Shown one piece after another: positions 1-8,197 of a DNA stretch of 64,000 nt (position 1 is its first letter; every line of letters begins with the position of its first letter). Below the pieces are notes generated by a model. It saw only the letters and a list, made by a program, of their open reading frames with translations, had not been told where the DNA came from and ran no database searches. Origin of the DNA: JBLHZY01 sp050633265 (GTDB lineage: Bacteria > Pseudomonadota > Alphaproteobacteria > Rhodobacterales > Rhodobacteraceae); contig JBOEGE010000011.1 in NCBI GenBank assembly GCA_050633265.1, positions 62,001 to 126,000 on the forward strand, in the 5' to 3' direction. The position numbers and the translations under genes are program-made.

Positions 1-425
1 ATCTTGCCCCGCATCTTTCCCGCCTTGGCGTGGCGCTGGTTGAACAGCCCTTGCCCGCCGGAGAGGATGACGCCCTGCGCGGTATGGCGCGCCCTGTGCC
101 TGTCTGTGCGGATGAAAGCTGCCATGATCGCGGCTCGCTCAACGGGCTGATGGGCAAATACGATATGGTCAATATCAAGCTCGATAAAACCGGCGGGCTC
201 ACAGAGGCGCTTTTGTTGCGCGATGCGGCCCGCGCAGCCGGGTTTAAGATCATGGTGGGCTGTATGGTTGGCAGCTCTTTGGCCATGGCGCCCGCGACGA
301 TTATCGCCCAAGGCGCAGATGTAACAGACCTTGACGGGCCGCTGCTTCTGGCCGATGACCGAGCAAATCCTTTGCGCTATGATGGCGCAGGAGTGTATCC
401 GCCCGAGGCGGCGCTTTGGGGCTAG
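1..425 (+). CDS. dgcA: Enolase-superfamily dipeptide epimerase / N-acetyl-D-Glu racemase (DgcA-type), C-terminal part
   Basis: The reading frame is open from base 3 and its start lies outside the window, so only the C-terminal ~140 residues are seen. They carry muconate-lactonizing/enolase-superfamily features: the acidic metal ligand in CADES and the second catalytic lysine in NIKLDKTGG, followed by the glycine-rich barrel end (MVGCMVGSS). This pattern is that of L-Ala-D/L-Glu epimerases and of the related DgcA racemases, which convert N-acetylated D-glutamate for catabolism. The next gene, 36 bases downstream on the same strand, is a D-amino-acid transaminase, which favours a D-amino-acid role over peptidoglycan peptide recycling. 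The substrate cannot be decided from this fragment; a DUF1611 (DgcN) gene just upstream of the window would support DgcA. Confidence 0.75.
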   Translation, partial: LAPHLSRLGVALVEQPLPAGEDDALRGMARPVPVCADESCHDRGSLNGLMGKYDMVNIKLDKTGGLTEALLLRDAARAAGFKIMVGCMVGSSLAMAPATIIAQGADVTDLDGPLLLADDRANPLRYDGAGVYPPEAALWG

Positions 426-461
426 GCCCATCTGCGCGCCGGGCCGTTTGAGGAGAAGACC

Positions 462-1322
462 ATGAGCCGCATCGTTTACGTCAACGGAGAATACCTGCCC
501 GAAGAAGAGGCCAAAATCTCGGTCTTTGATCGCGGCTTTCTGATGGCGGATGGGGTTTATGAGGTGACATCCGTTTTGGATGGCAAAGTGATCGCCTTTG
601 AGGGCCATGTTGAACGGCTCGCGCGCTCGCTCAATGAGCTTGATATGGCCTCGCCTTTGACGGCGGATGAGATCCTTGAGGTGCACCGCGAATTGATCGC
701 CCGCAACGCGCTTAACGAGGGTGGGGTTTATCTTCAGATCACCCGTGGCGCGCCTAAAGACCGCGATTTTGCCTTTCCCGATCCCGAAGTGACCCCATCA
801 ACGGTTGTGATGTTTACTCAAGAGAAGAACCTTGAGCATGCGCCCTCAGTTGGCAAAGGCATCTCGGTGATTTCGATCCCTGATCTGCGTTGGGAACGGC
901 GCGATATTAAGACCGTGCAATTGCTTTACCCCTCTATGGGCAAAATGATGGCCAAAGCGGCGGGCGCGGATGATGCTTGGATGGTTCAGGAGGGCTTTGT
1001 GACCGAGGGGACATCCAACAACGCCTATATCGTCAAAGGCGGCAAGATCATCACGCGCGAGACCTCTCATGATATCCTTTCGGGAATCACCCGCGCGGCG
1101 ATTTTGCGCTTTGCCGCCGAAGCGCAGATGGTCGTTGAAGAGCGCAACTTTACCATTGAAGAGGCCCAAGGCGCTGACGAGGCCTTTATCACTTCGGCGA
1201 CGACATTCGTTCAGCCCGTTGTCTCGATTGATGGGGCGGCGATTGGTACGGGCAAGCCGGGGGCCGTGGCGCTTCGGCTGCGCGAGATTTACATCGATGA
1301 GACCCGCAAGGCCGCGCTTTGA
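462..1322 (+). CDS. dat: D-amino-acid transaminase
   Basis: Class IV PLP-dependent aminotransferase of 286 residues, the usual length. It swaps the amino group between D-alanine or other D-amino acids and 2-oxo acids. Visible features are the N-terminal FDRGF motif (residues 22-26) typical of D-aminotransferase/branched-chain relatives, the PLP-binding lysine in RRDIKT (Lys150), and the phosphate-binding loop TEGTSNN (181-187). The start ATG follows a GAGGAG-like ribosome site. It directly follows the epimerase/racemase gene and is probably cotranscribed with it. A 4-amino-4-deoxychorismate lyase or branched-chain enzyme is less likely because the N-terminal pattern and the DIK lysine context fit D-alanine aminotransferases best. 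Confidence 0.88.
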   Translation: MSRIVYVNGEYLPEEEAKISVFDRGFLMADGVYEVTSVLDGKVIAFEGHVERLARSLNELDMASPLTADEILEVHRELIARNALNEGGVYLQITRGAPKDRDFAFPDPEVTPSTVVMFTQEKNLEHAPSVGKGISVISIPDLRWERRDIKTVQLLYPSMGKMMAKAAGADDAWMVQEGFVTEGTSNNAYIVKGGKIITRETSHDILSGITRAAILRFAAEAQMVVEERNFTIEEAQGADEAFITSATTFVQPVVSIDGAAIGTGKPGAVALRLREIYIDETRKAAL

Positions 1323-1335
1323 TTTAGGGCGGGTT

Positions 1336-1394
1336 GGGGGCTGTCTGCCCCCGCGCTGCGCGCTCCCCCGAGAGTATTTGAGGCCAAGAAAAAG
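1336..1394 (+). repeat. Probable dispersed Rhodobacterales intergenic element
   Basis: Just after dat lies a compact motif: a GGGGGC/GCCCCC hairpin, a second small hairpin (GCGCTGCGCGC), then CCCCCGAGAGTATTTG and an A-rich tail. From memory, very similar motifs recur after genes in many Rhodobacterales genomes. Only one copy is obvious in this window, so the repeat call rests on that recollection and not on the window itself. Confidence 0.35.
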
Positions 1395-1438
1395 GGCCGA
1401 AATTTGGGCGGGGCGATTGGGGCGATAGGCAAAGAAAA

Positions 1439-1475
1439 GGGGGCGTGCACTGAGATGTGCCGCCCCCGATTTTTT
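1439..1475. terminator. Intrinsic terminator between dat and the RTX gene, probably bidirectional
   Basis: A GGGGGCG/CGCCCCC stem, extended by GCAC/GTGC with one bulge, is followed by six T on the + strand. On the other strand the stem is followed by CTTTT. It lies between the convergent dat and RTX genes. Confidence 0.75.
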
Positions 1476-1489
1476 AGTGTGTGATGCGC

Positions 1490-2971
1490 CTATGGCAGGG
1501 CGTATAGCACTTGAACGTTTTCATCGATGGTGATGTCATCAATTTTCACGTTTTGCAGCAGGCTGATCAATTGGCCATCCAGCTTGATTTCAACATCATT
1601 GCCATTGGCCGCAAGAGCGGTTGAGACTGAGAAATCGTCGCCCGGTGTGATGCCAAAGCCGCTGTTGATATTGATAACGATCACATCCTCGGCCGGGTTC
1701 ATATCGGAGATGACTGTGGTCTCATAGACCTCTGCATCATCCTTGCCGGAGATATTGACCACATCTGCGCCTTCGCCAAGGGCAACCATGGCTGCGCCGC
1801 TTGTGTTGATCACATCATCACCCGCGCCGCCATCAAAACTCGCATCGCCCGAAGCAGAAAGCGTATCGTTGCCTTCGCCACCAACAAGAACGGCTGTGCC
1901 GGAAAGTACGCTAAGCAGATCATCGCCGGCATTGCCATTGAGCGTTGTGTGCTCGCCGGGGAAGAGATCATCGCCGTGATCCGCAGTTGTGATCACATCG
2001 TTGCCCTCAAGCCCATGCACCACATTGATGACCGGCAGGAGCACTTCGAACGTATCATCACCTGCGGTGAGTTTGGTGGAAATCTGTGCATCGGCATCCG
2101 GCGCGCCTGTTTCGCTTGAGGCCATGGCGAAGTTGGAGCCATCCAGATCCGCCAGTTTAACGCCTTGAAGAACCGTTTGCAGATTGCCATCCACCAGCAC
2201 GTTCACGTCTTCGCCATTGTCCGCTTGAAGCAATTCAACTTCGGCGTTCACAGCGTTTTCGTTAAACAGAAGGGTCACGCGATCTTCGGCTGGGTTCATA
2301 TCGGTGATCAGTGTTGGGTCGTTATCATTTGCTGTGCCGATCTCGACAAAGAACTGATCTTCATTCGCGCCGCCAGTAACAACATCGCCTTCATCGGCAA
2401 TAATAATATCGTTGCCATAGCCGCCATGAACAGTGTCGGCGCCGGCATTGGCCGCGCCGTCTTCGTCAACGGCAATAAGGAGATCTGCGCCTTCTTCGCC
2501 AAAGATCGTATTGGCGCCCGCGCGATCATCGATGAAATCCGCGCCTTTGCCGCCGCGAATGAAATCATCGCCTTCATCACTTTTCTGCACGAAATCGTTG
2601 CCAGAGCCAAGGAAGACCCGATCATCGCCATCGCCAGGGCGCACAAGATCTTGGCCCGCGCCGCCATAGATAACATCATCGCCCGTGCCGCCAAGCATCC
2701 GGTCATTGCCATCGCCTGCGTTTACGGTGTCATCGCCAGAACCAGCAAAGATGCGATCATCGCCGCCTTTGGAATCGACGTAATCATCACCAGGCCCAGC
2801 GACGATCGATTCGCCTAAGTTGTTGCCGATGAAGATGTCGTTTTCATCGGTGAGCTCTTCGGTTTCTGGATCATTTCGTGCGTCTTCAGTGGCCGTGGCT
2901 TCATCGTCACCAAAGAAATCAAAAACAAAGGCCAAGCTCAAAAGAGCCGGTATCATCAATAGTGCAATCAT
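1490..2971 (-). CDS. RTX (hemolysin-type calcium-binding) repeat protein with N-terminal hydrophobic segment
   Basis: 493 residues, very acidic. Residues 2-20 form one hydrophobic stretch (signal or membrane anchor) followed by GDDE. Two blocks of glycine/aspartate nonapeptides (GGxGxDxxx type, about residues 58-200 and 302-407) should fold into calcium-binding parallel beta rolls. Each block is followed by a similar non-repeat module that begins with DMNPAED (about 224-230 and 423-429) and contains VDGNLQTVLQ or LDGQLISLLQ, so the protein looks like an internal duplication. RTX proteins are usually exported by type I secretion, but no ABC exporter or TolC gene is in the window. Function (adhesin, S-layer-like or surface calcium binder) cannot be decided. 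The ribosome site is weak. The 237 bases upstream, up to the DUF1244 stop, hold no gene. Confidence 0.8.
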   Translation of the reverse strand: MIALLMIPALLSLAFVFDFFGDDEATATEDARNDPETEELTDENDIFIGNNLGESIVAGPGDDYVDSKGGDDRIFAGSGDDTVNAGDGNDRMLGGTGDDVIYGGAGQDLVRPGDGDDRVFLGSGNDFVQKSDEGDDFIRGGKGADFIDDRAGANTIFGEEGADLLIAVDEDGAANAGADTVHGGYGNDIIIADEGDVVTGGANEDQFFVEIGTANDNDPTLITDMNPAEDRVTLLFNENAVNAEVELLQADNGEDVNVLVDGNLQTVLQGVKLADLDGSNFAMASSETGAPDADAQISTKLTAGDDTFEVLLPVINVVHGLEGNDVITTADHGDDLFPGEHTTLNGNAGDDLLSVLSGTAVLVGGEGNDTLSASGDASFDGGAGDDVINTSGAAMVALGEGADVVNISGKDDAEVYETTVISDMNPAEDVIVININSGFGITPGDDFSVSTALAANGNDVEIKLDGQLISLLQNVKIDDITIDENVQVLYALP

Positions 2972-3208
2972 TTGTTCACGCCCCCACGTGTAAAAACAAA
3001 GTTAACATTACGTTAGCATATTGTGGCCAAGACGCAGCGCACGCAATCCCAATGCGGTCTGATTCAAGGGGATCGCTGAATATATTTGCCCAAATTTCAG
3101 CCTATTATGGCTAAAATTGTATTCAATACGCAGCCAGTGGCCGGATTGTTTCGCGTTTCGCATTTTGCACAGATTTGGAACGCTTGGGCTGAGTCGTCGG
3201 CGCCTCGG

Positions 3209-3523
3209 TCAGTTTGAGGACTCCGTGACATTCTGCGCAAAAGCGACCTCGAAATCGGCCTGTTTGGCGGCGTCGGCTTCGGGCTGAGCAGCGCGCCATT
3301 GCTCATAGGGCATGCCATAATAAATCTCACGGGCTTGGGCTTTGTCCATCTCGATGCCGCGCGCATTTGCGGCCTCTTGATACCAGCGGCTAAGGCAGTT
3401 GCGGCAAAACCCGGCCATATTCATCAGGTCAATATTCTGAACATCCGGGCGCTTGTTCATCAAATGATCGCGCAGGGTGCGAAAGGCGGCGGCTTCGATC
3501 TCTAGGCGGGTTTGGTCATCCAT
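3209..3523 (-). CDS. DUF1244 family protein
   Basis: Small soluble protein of 104 residues from the ATG at 3523, which has GGAG seven bases upstream. A longer frame starts at a TTG (3535) but has no better ribosome site. The sequence DVQNIDLMNMAGFCRNCLS, with two cysteines spaced CRNC, is the hallmark of the DUF1244 family found in many Proteobacteria. The family has no established function that I know; the Cys pair might bind metal or be redox-active, which is inference. It lies 48 bases downstream of the N-formylglutamate amidohydrolase-like gene on the same strand and may be cotranscribed with it. Confidence 0.85.
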   Translation of the reverse strand: MDDQTRLEIEAAAFRTLRDHLMNKRPDVQNIDLMNMAGFCRNCLSRWYQEAANARGIEMDKAQAREIYYGMPYEQWRAAQPEADAAKQADFEVAFAQNVTESSN

Positions 3524-3571
3524 TTGGGGCTCCAACTCTGGGGTATCGGGATTATTGGGGATTAAGGGCGA

Positions 3572-4351
3572 TTACAGGGCGGTATTGGCCAAAACGGCCA
3601 TCAAATGCGGGGCAAGGCGGGCGGCCCATTTCGCCTGATCCGCGCGGGTTGCGATCAAATCTTGGCGCAGCTCGATAAGCACATTGGGCCGCCCATGCTG
3701 AAGCGCGTGATGATCAATCGAGTCGCCGGGCAAATGGCCGATATAAGGCTCGTTATCGCCAATGCACCACGGCTCGCCAGTTTCCGCCTCGACCTCGGCG
3801 GCAAGCGCTCGGTCCTCGCGCAATGCGTCAAGCAGCGGATCAGTAAGGCGTTTGTCATAGGCCGAAAGAATGCCAATCTGCCAGGGGCGCTTGGGGCGGC
3901 CTTTGAGCTGGGGGGTAAAGGAGTGCAGCGCACAGATGGCGCGATCCACGCGCTGGGCGGCGAGGGCTTCAAGCGCCGCGTGGTAGGGGCGGTGAAACGC
4001 TTGCAGGCGGCGCTCTTTTTCGGCGGCATCTGCATGGCGATTGGCCGGAATGATCGTTCCATCATAAAGGCGCATCAAAAGGGTCGGATCTTCTTCGCCC
4101 CGGTTGGGATCAATCACAAGGCGCGAAAAATTTGAGAGGATCGCCGGCGCATCCAATGCCTCAGAAAGCGCGGCCCCAAGCCCGGCTGTGCCCGGGTCAA
4201 AGGCGATATGGCGCGCCATATCCTGCGCCGAAAGCCCAAGCGAGCCGCCGCCGATGCAGGGCGGCACCCGGTTGGTTGCATGGTCGCAGGTGATCAGCCA
4301 AGCGCTTGGCCGGGTCTCACCAATGATCGTAAATGGGGCATCTGTGTTCAT
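3572..4351 (-). CDS. N-formylglutamate amidohydrolase family protein
   Basis: 259 residues from the ATG at 4351; a frame opening at a TTG five codons earlier is possible. The protein matches the N-formylglutamate amidohydrolase family (COG3931-like): CDHATNRVP near the N terminus supplies candidate zinc ligands and HSFTP further in is a second conserved block. Members hydrolyse N-formylglutamate in histidine breakdown or related N-acyl amino acids. No histidine-utilization genes lie nearby, so the physiological substrate is uncertain. It is transcribed divergently from pyruvate kinase and precedes the DUF1244 gene. Confidence 0.8.
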   Translation of the reverse strand: MNTDAPFTIIGETRPSAWLITCDHATNRVPPCIGGGSLGLSAQDMARHIAFDPGTAGLGAALSEALDAPAILSNFSRLVIDPNRGEEDPTLLMRLYDGTIIPANRHADAAEKERRLQAFHRPYHAALEALAAQRVDRAICALHSFTPQLKGRPKRPWQIGILSAYDKRLTDPLLDALREDRALAAEVEAETGEPWCIGDNEPYIGHLPGDSIDHHALQHGRPNVLIELRQDLIATRADQAKWAARLAPHLMAVLANTAL

Positions 4352-4485
4352 AATACAGTCACTCAATTGCGCCAGACAGTGATAGAGGGCGCGCGCGCAA
4401 AGCGCCAGTTGTCAGCGGGCGGTATTTCAGCCATAACAAGGGCGGCCCACCGTTAAATTTGAAGCACTATGAAGGAGCATGGCAT

Positions 4486-5931
4486 ATGAGACGCCTGCGG
4501 CACGTGAAGATTGTTGCGACATTGGGGCCAGCATCCAACACCTATAAATCCATCCGAGCGCTGAGCGAAGCCGGCGCGGATGTGTTTCGGCTCAATATGA
4601 GCCATGGCGAGCACGAACAAATTCGGGAGCTCCACGGGATCATTCGCAAAGTAGAGGCCGATCTTGGCCGCCCGATTGCCATTCTGGCCGATCTTCAGGG
4701 GCCAAAGCTGCGGGTTGGGACCTTTGCCAAGAAAGAGGAAGAGCTGGTTGAGGGCGCGAAATTCCGCCTTGATCTGGATTCAGCAGATGGCGATGCGACC
4801 CGCGTTCACCTGCCGCACCCCGAGATTTTTGCAGCGCTAGAGCCCGGCGCAAGCCTGTTGGTCAATGATGGCAAAATCCGCCTCAAGGTTGATGATTGCG
4901 GCAAAGATTTTGCCAATTGCACCGTGGTTTTTGGCGGCGCAATTTCCAACCGCAAGGGTGTGAATGTGCCCGATGTTTTGCTGCCCTTGGCGGCGCTGTC
5001 GGCCAAGGATCGCCGCGATCTGGAATTCGTTTGCCAGCTTGGGGTTGATTGGCTGGCCCTGTCCTTTGTGCAGCGCCCCGAGGATGTTTTGGAAGCGCGC
5101 GAATTGGCCTCTGGCCGCGCCGCGATCCTCTCGAAAATCGAAAAACCCTCTGCGGTTGCCAATTTTGACGAAATCCTCGCGGTTTCTGATGGGATCATGG
5201 TCGCGCGTGGGGATCTTGGCGTTGAGCTGCCGGTTCAAAACGTCCCGCCCATCCAAAAGCGGCTCGTGCGCAAATGCCGTGCCGCGGCCAAGCCTGTGAT
5301 TGTGGCAACGCAAATGCTCGAAAGCATGATCGAAAGCCCGATGCCAACGCGCGCCGAAGTTTCCGATGTGGCAACGGCCATTTACGAAGGCTCGGATGCG
5401 ATCATGCTCTCAGCCGAAAGCGCGGCCGGGCAATATCCCATCGAAGCCGTGACCACGATGAACAACGTTGCGATCGAGGTTGAGGGTGATCCAACCTACC
5501 GCGAAGTGATTGATGCAAGCCGCACAGGCCGCAAAGAAACCGTGGCCGATGCCATCGTATCGGCGGCGCGCGAGATTGCCGAAACCACCGATATCAAAGC
5601 CATCGTCTGCTTTTCCGAAAGCGGCACAACTGCACTGCTTACCGCGCGCGAACGCCCGCATGTTCCGATCATCGCAATGACCTCGCGCAAAGGCACGGCC
5701 CGCCGTCTAAGCCTCAGCTGGGGGATGCACTGCGTTGTGACCTCAGAGGTGGATCGCTTCAAAATGGCGGTGGTCAATGCGGCCCGTGCGGCGCGCACCG
5801 CAGGCTTTGCAACCGAGAAAGATCAGATCGTCGTCACAGCGGGTATTCCGTTTAATCAACCCGGCTCAACCAATATTTTGCGGGTTGCGCCCTGCGAGGA
5901 GAGGTTGATTTTTAACTCTGATCCTGAATAG
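4486..5931 (+). CDS. pyk: Pyruvate kinase
   Basis: Last glycolytic enzyme, converting phosphoenolpyruvate and ADP to pyruvate and ATP in the cytoplasm; 481 residues, normal length. The ATG at 4486 is chosen because GAAGGAG precedes it at a good distance and the protein then begins close to KIVATLGPAS, as in the family. Further motifs are FRLNMSHG, LADLQGPKLRVG, the active-site ILSKIEKP (about residue 215), GIMVARGDLGVELP (about 236) and ATQMLESM with PTRAEVSDVA (about 277-290). The C-terminal domain starts near residue 350 and ends in the family pattern VTAGIPF. A frame that opens nine codons earlier has no ribosome site. Confidence 0.95.
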   Translation: MRRLRHVKIVATLGPASNTYKSIRALSEAGADVFRLNMSHGEHEQIRELHGIIRKVEADLGRPIAILADLQGPKLRVGTFAKKEEELVEGAKFRLDLDSADGDATRVHLPHPEIFAALEPGASLLVNDGKIRLKVDDCGKDFANCTVVFGGAISNRKGVNVPDVLLPLAALSAKDRRDLEFVCQLGVDWLALSFVQRPEDVLEARELASGRAAILSKIEKPSAVANFDEILAVSDGIMVARGDLGVELPVQNVPPIQKRLVRKCRAAAKPVIVATQMLESMIESPMPTRAEVSDVATAIYEGSDAIMLSAESAAGQYPIEAVTTMNNVAIEVEGDPTYREVIDASRTGRKETVADAIVSAAREIAETTDIKAIVCFSESGTTALLTARERPHVPIIAMTSRKGTARRLSLSWGMHCVVTSEVDRFKMAVVNAARAARTAGFATEKDQIVVTAGIPFNQPGSTNILRVAPCEERLIFNSDPE

Positions 5932-5964
5932 TTGCCTTGAGGGTAATTTATCGGGTGAACGATT

Positions 5965-6189
5965 ATGACGAATGACATTCTATTGATTATCGGGATTGGC
6001 ATTGCCGCGCTTGCCATCCCGGCGATCATCGGCGCTTTTTCCGAGGGCCGCACACCGCGCGCTGCGGCCATTATGATTATGATTGGGGGCGGTTTGGTTG
6101 TTACGGCGGTAACCCAGCAACCCGGCGGATATACATTAAACGAAGTGCCGGATGTTTTTGTGCGCGTGGTCGGCCATATCCTGCGCTAA
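5965..6189 (+). CDS. Small two-helix membrane protein, function unknown
   Basis: 74 residues. Two hydrophobic segments (about residues 4-22 and 34-50) are joined by a short polar loop, EGRTPR, and followed by a polar tail. The gene follows pyk by 33 bases on the same strand and could be in the same transcript. No catalytic motif is visible. Codon use resembles that of neighbouring genes and the frame is intact, which supports a real gene, but I do not recognise a named family. Confidence 0.6.
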   Translation: MTNDILLIIGIGIAALAIPAIIGAFSEGRTPRAAAIMIMIGGGLVVTAVTQQPGGYTLNEVPDVFVRVVGHILR

Positions 6190-6307
6190 GCGTCTTTGGC
6201 GGGGCCCTTGCGCCCAAACCCCGCCGATCCGCCGCAAATACCAGAGCGTATCCCAGAGCAAACCCCAACAAACATAGACCAAACGCGCCGCTGCGCGCGA
6301 TTTTTCC

Positions 6308-6336
6308 TTGCTAAGCTCCAAAAGCCTGCTTATACG
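6308..6336 (+). promoter_or_regulatory. Probable promoter of rpmI-rplT
   Basis: TTGCTA and TATACG hexamers are separated by exactly 17 bases, about 75 bases upstream of the rpmI start. The same -10 sequence, TATACG, is found in front of rpsU. Confidence 0.5.
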
Positions 6337-6413
6337 CGCGCTTTCTAGGTGCGGGACCGGCTCACGAGGCATGCCGAGTCGCGCAATAAACCTCTCGAAC
6401 GAAGGAGACGGAA

Positions 6414-6614
6414 ATGCCCAAGATGAAGACCAAATCGAGCGCCAAAAAGCGCTTCAAAGTGACAGCGTCCGGCAAAGTGCTGGCAGGTCAGGCCGGCAAA
6501 CGCCACGGCATGATCAAACGCCACAAAAAGTTCATCCGTAATGCACGAGGCACGACAGCGCTATCCCCACAGGATGCGAAAATCGTCAAGTCCTACATGC
6601 CATACGCTCGCTAA
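6414..6614 (+). CDS. rpmI: 50S ribosomal protein L35
   Basis: 66-residue basic protein beginning MPKMKTKSSAKKRFKVT, the L35 signature, with the family's KRHGMIKRHKK stretch and a C terminus with KSYMPYAR. It binds 23S rRNA in the large ribosomal subunit. AAGGAG lies eight bases before the ATG. It forms an operon with rplT, 12 bases downstream. infC, often the first gene of this operon in other bacteria, is not here; instead the upstream neighbour is unrelated. Confidence 0.97.
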   Translation: MPKMKTKSSAKKRFKVTASGKVLAGQAGKRHGMIKRHKKFIRNARGTTALSPQDAKIVKSYMPYAR

Positions 6615-6626
6615 GGAGAACAGCAC

Positions 6627-6989
6627 ATGTCACGCGTTAAAGGTGGGACCGTTACCCACGCCCGTCACAAAAAAGTTTTGAAGGCCGCCAAAGGTTACTA
6701 TGGCGCCCGCAGCCGGACTTTCCGCACAGCGACCCAAGCTGTCGACAAAGCCAACCAATACGCAACACGCGACCGTAAGGCCCGCAAGCGCAACTTCCGC
6801 GCGCTGTGGATCCAACGGATCAACGCGGCCGTTCGCAGCCACGACGAAGCGCTCACATATTCGCGCTTCATCAATGGTCTTGCGCTTGCTGGCGTTGAAG
6901 TGGATCGCAAGGTTCTTGCTGATCTTGCCGTGAATGAACCAGAAGCGTTTACAGCGATCGTTCAAAAGGCTCAGGCCGCGCTCGCTTAA
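6627..6989 (+). CDS. rplT: 50S ribosomal protein L20
   Basis: 120 residues, normal length. It starts MSRVKGGTVTHARHKKVLK and contains GYYGARSRTFRTA and RDRKARKRNFRALWIQRINAA, which are L20 family landmarks. L20 is needed early in assembly of the 50S subunit, and in some bacteria it also represses its own operon. The start has AAGGAG upstream. It ends before a strong terminator, so pheS likely has its own promoter or depends on read-through. Confidence 0.97.
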   Translation: MSRVKGGTVTHARHKKVLKAAKGYYGARSRTFRTATQAVDKANQYATRDRKARKRNFRALWIQRINAAVRSHDEALTYSRFINGLALAGVEVDRKVLADLAVNEPEAFTAIVQKAQAALA

Positions 6990-7010
6990 GCCCATTTGGG
7001 GTACAAATTG

Positions 7011-7047
7011 GAAGCCGCGGACCTTGCGAAAGGGTCTGCGGCTTCTT
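7011..7047 (+). terminator. Intrinsic terminator after rplT
   Basis: The stem GAAGCCGCGGACC / GGGTCTGCGGCTTC has a short loop and is followed by TTGCGTTT. Confidence 0.75.
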
Positions 7048-7100
7048 GCGTTTAAGCCCTCGTGTGATAGCAGAACGGGGATGCATTATGAGGGGTCGCT

Positions 7101-8171
7101 ATGAACGATCTACGCGATAAATACCTTGGCGCCATTGCGGGCGCTGTTGATGAGGCCGCGCTTGAGGATATTCGCCTGCAAGCCGTGGGCAAAAAAGGCG
7201 AGGTCGCGCTTAAGATGCGCGAGCTTGGCAAGATGAGCCCCGAGGAGCGCCAGATCGCCGGCCCCAAGCTCAATGCCCTCAAGGATGAGATCAATTCCGC
7301 GATCGCCGCCAAGAAAGCGGGCCTTGAAAACGCCGCCCTTGATGAGCGCCTGCGCGGCGAATGGCTTGATGTAACCCTGCCCTCGCGCCCTGCGCGCACC
7401 GGCTCGATCCACCCGGTCAGCCAAGTGACCGAAGAAGTCTCGGCGATCTTTGCTGATATGGGCTTTGCCGTGGCCGAAGGGCCTCAAATTGAAAGCGATT
7501 GGTTCAACTTTGATGCGCTGAACATCCCGCCAGAGCATCCCGCCCGCCAAGAGCATGATACGTTTTATATGCACCGCGCTGAGGGCGATGAGCGCGCGCC
7601 GCATGTGCTGCGCACCCATACAAGCCCCGTGCAAATCCGCGCCATGCAAGAGCAGGGCGCCCCGATCCGCGTGATCGCGCCGGGCCGGGTCTATCGCTGC
7701 GATTACGATCAAACCCACACACCAATGTTTCACCAGATCGAGGGCCTCGCCATCGGGCGCGATCTCTCTATGGCCAATCTCAAATGGGTGCTCGAAGAAT
7801 TCTTTACCGCCTTCTTTGGCCGCGCCGTCAAAACCCGTTTTCGCGCCTCGCATTTCCCGTTTACCGAGCCATCCGCCGAAGTGGATATCCAATGCTCTTG
7901 GGAAGGCGGCACTGTGAAGGTCGGCGAAGGCGATGATTGGCTCGAGGTGCTTGGCTCGGGCATGGTGCATCCTAATGTGCTGCGCGCGGCGGGCGTTGAT
8001 CCTGATGAATGGCAGGGCTTTGCTTTTGGCATCGGTATCGATCGCCTCGCGATGCTGAAATACGGCATCCCCGATCTGCGCGCCTTCTTTGATAGCGATC
8101 TGCGCTGGCTGCGCCATTACGGCTTCTCTCCGCTCGATGTGCCAACCATTCGCGGCGGCCTCAGCCGTTAA
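7101..8171 (+). CDS. pheS: Phenylalanyl-tRNA synthetase alpha subunit
   Basis: 356 residues. The N-terminal coiled-coil arm (about 1-90) is followed by the class II catalytic core, including FDALNIPPEHPAR, the motif 2 region PGRVYRCDYDQTHTPMFHQ and the C-terminal motif 3 FGIGIDRLAMLKYGI. With the beta subunit it forms the heterotetramer that charges tRNA-Phe. It begins at an ATG after GGGG. Unlike the usual direct pheS-pheT order, two unrelated genes separate it from pheT here. Confidence 0.96.
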   Translation: MNDLRDKYLGAIAGAVDEAALEDIRLQAVGKKGEVALKMRELGKMSPEERQIAGPKLNALKDEINSAIAAKKAGLENAALDERLRGEWLDVTLPSRPARTGSIHPVSQVTEEVSAIFADMGFAVAEGPQIESDWFNFDALNIPPEHPARQEHDTFYMHRAEGDERAPHVLRTHTSPVQIRAMQEQGAPIRVIAPGRVYRCDYDQTHTPMFHQIEGLAIGRDLSMANLKWVLEEFFTAFFGRAVKTRFRASHFPFTEPSAEVDIQCSWEGGTVKVGEGDDWLEVLGSGMVHPNVLRAAGVDPDEWQGFAFGIGIDRLAMLKYGIPDLRAFFDSDLRWLRHYGFSPLDVPTIRGGLSR

Positions 8172-8197
8172 TTTGACCTAAACCATAGGGCGCCAAA

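Noticed and set aside
2165..2818. 217-codon + strand ORF inside the RTX gene
   Set aside because: It is a shadow of the Gly/Asp repeats read on the other strand (Ile/Ala-rich repeats), not a separate gene.
6136..6372. Minus-strand 78-codon ORF between the small membrane protein and rpmI
   Set aside because: It overlaps the 3' end of the membrane protein gene and the rpmI promoter, has no ribosome site and no family pattern.
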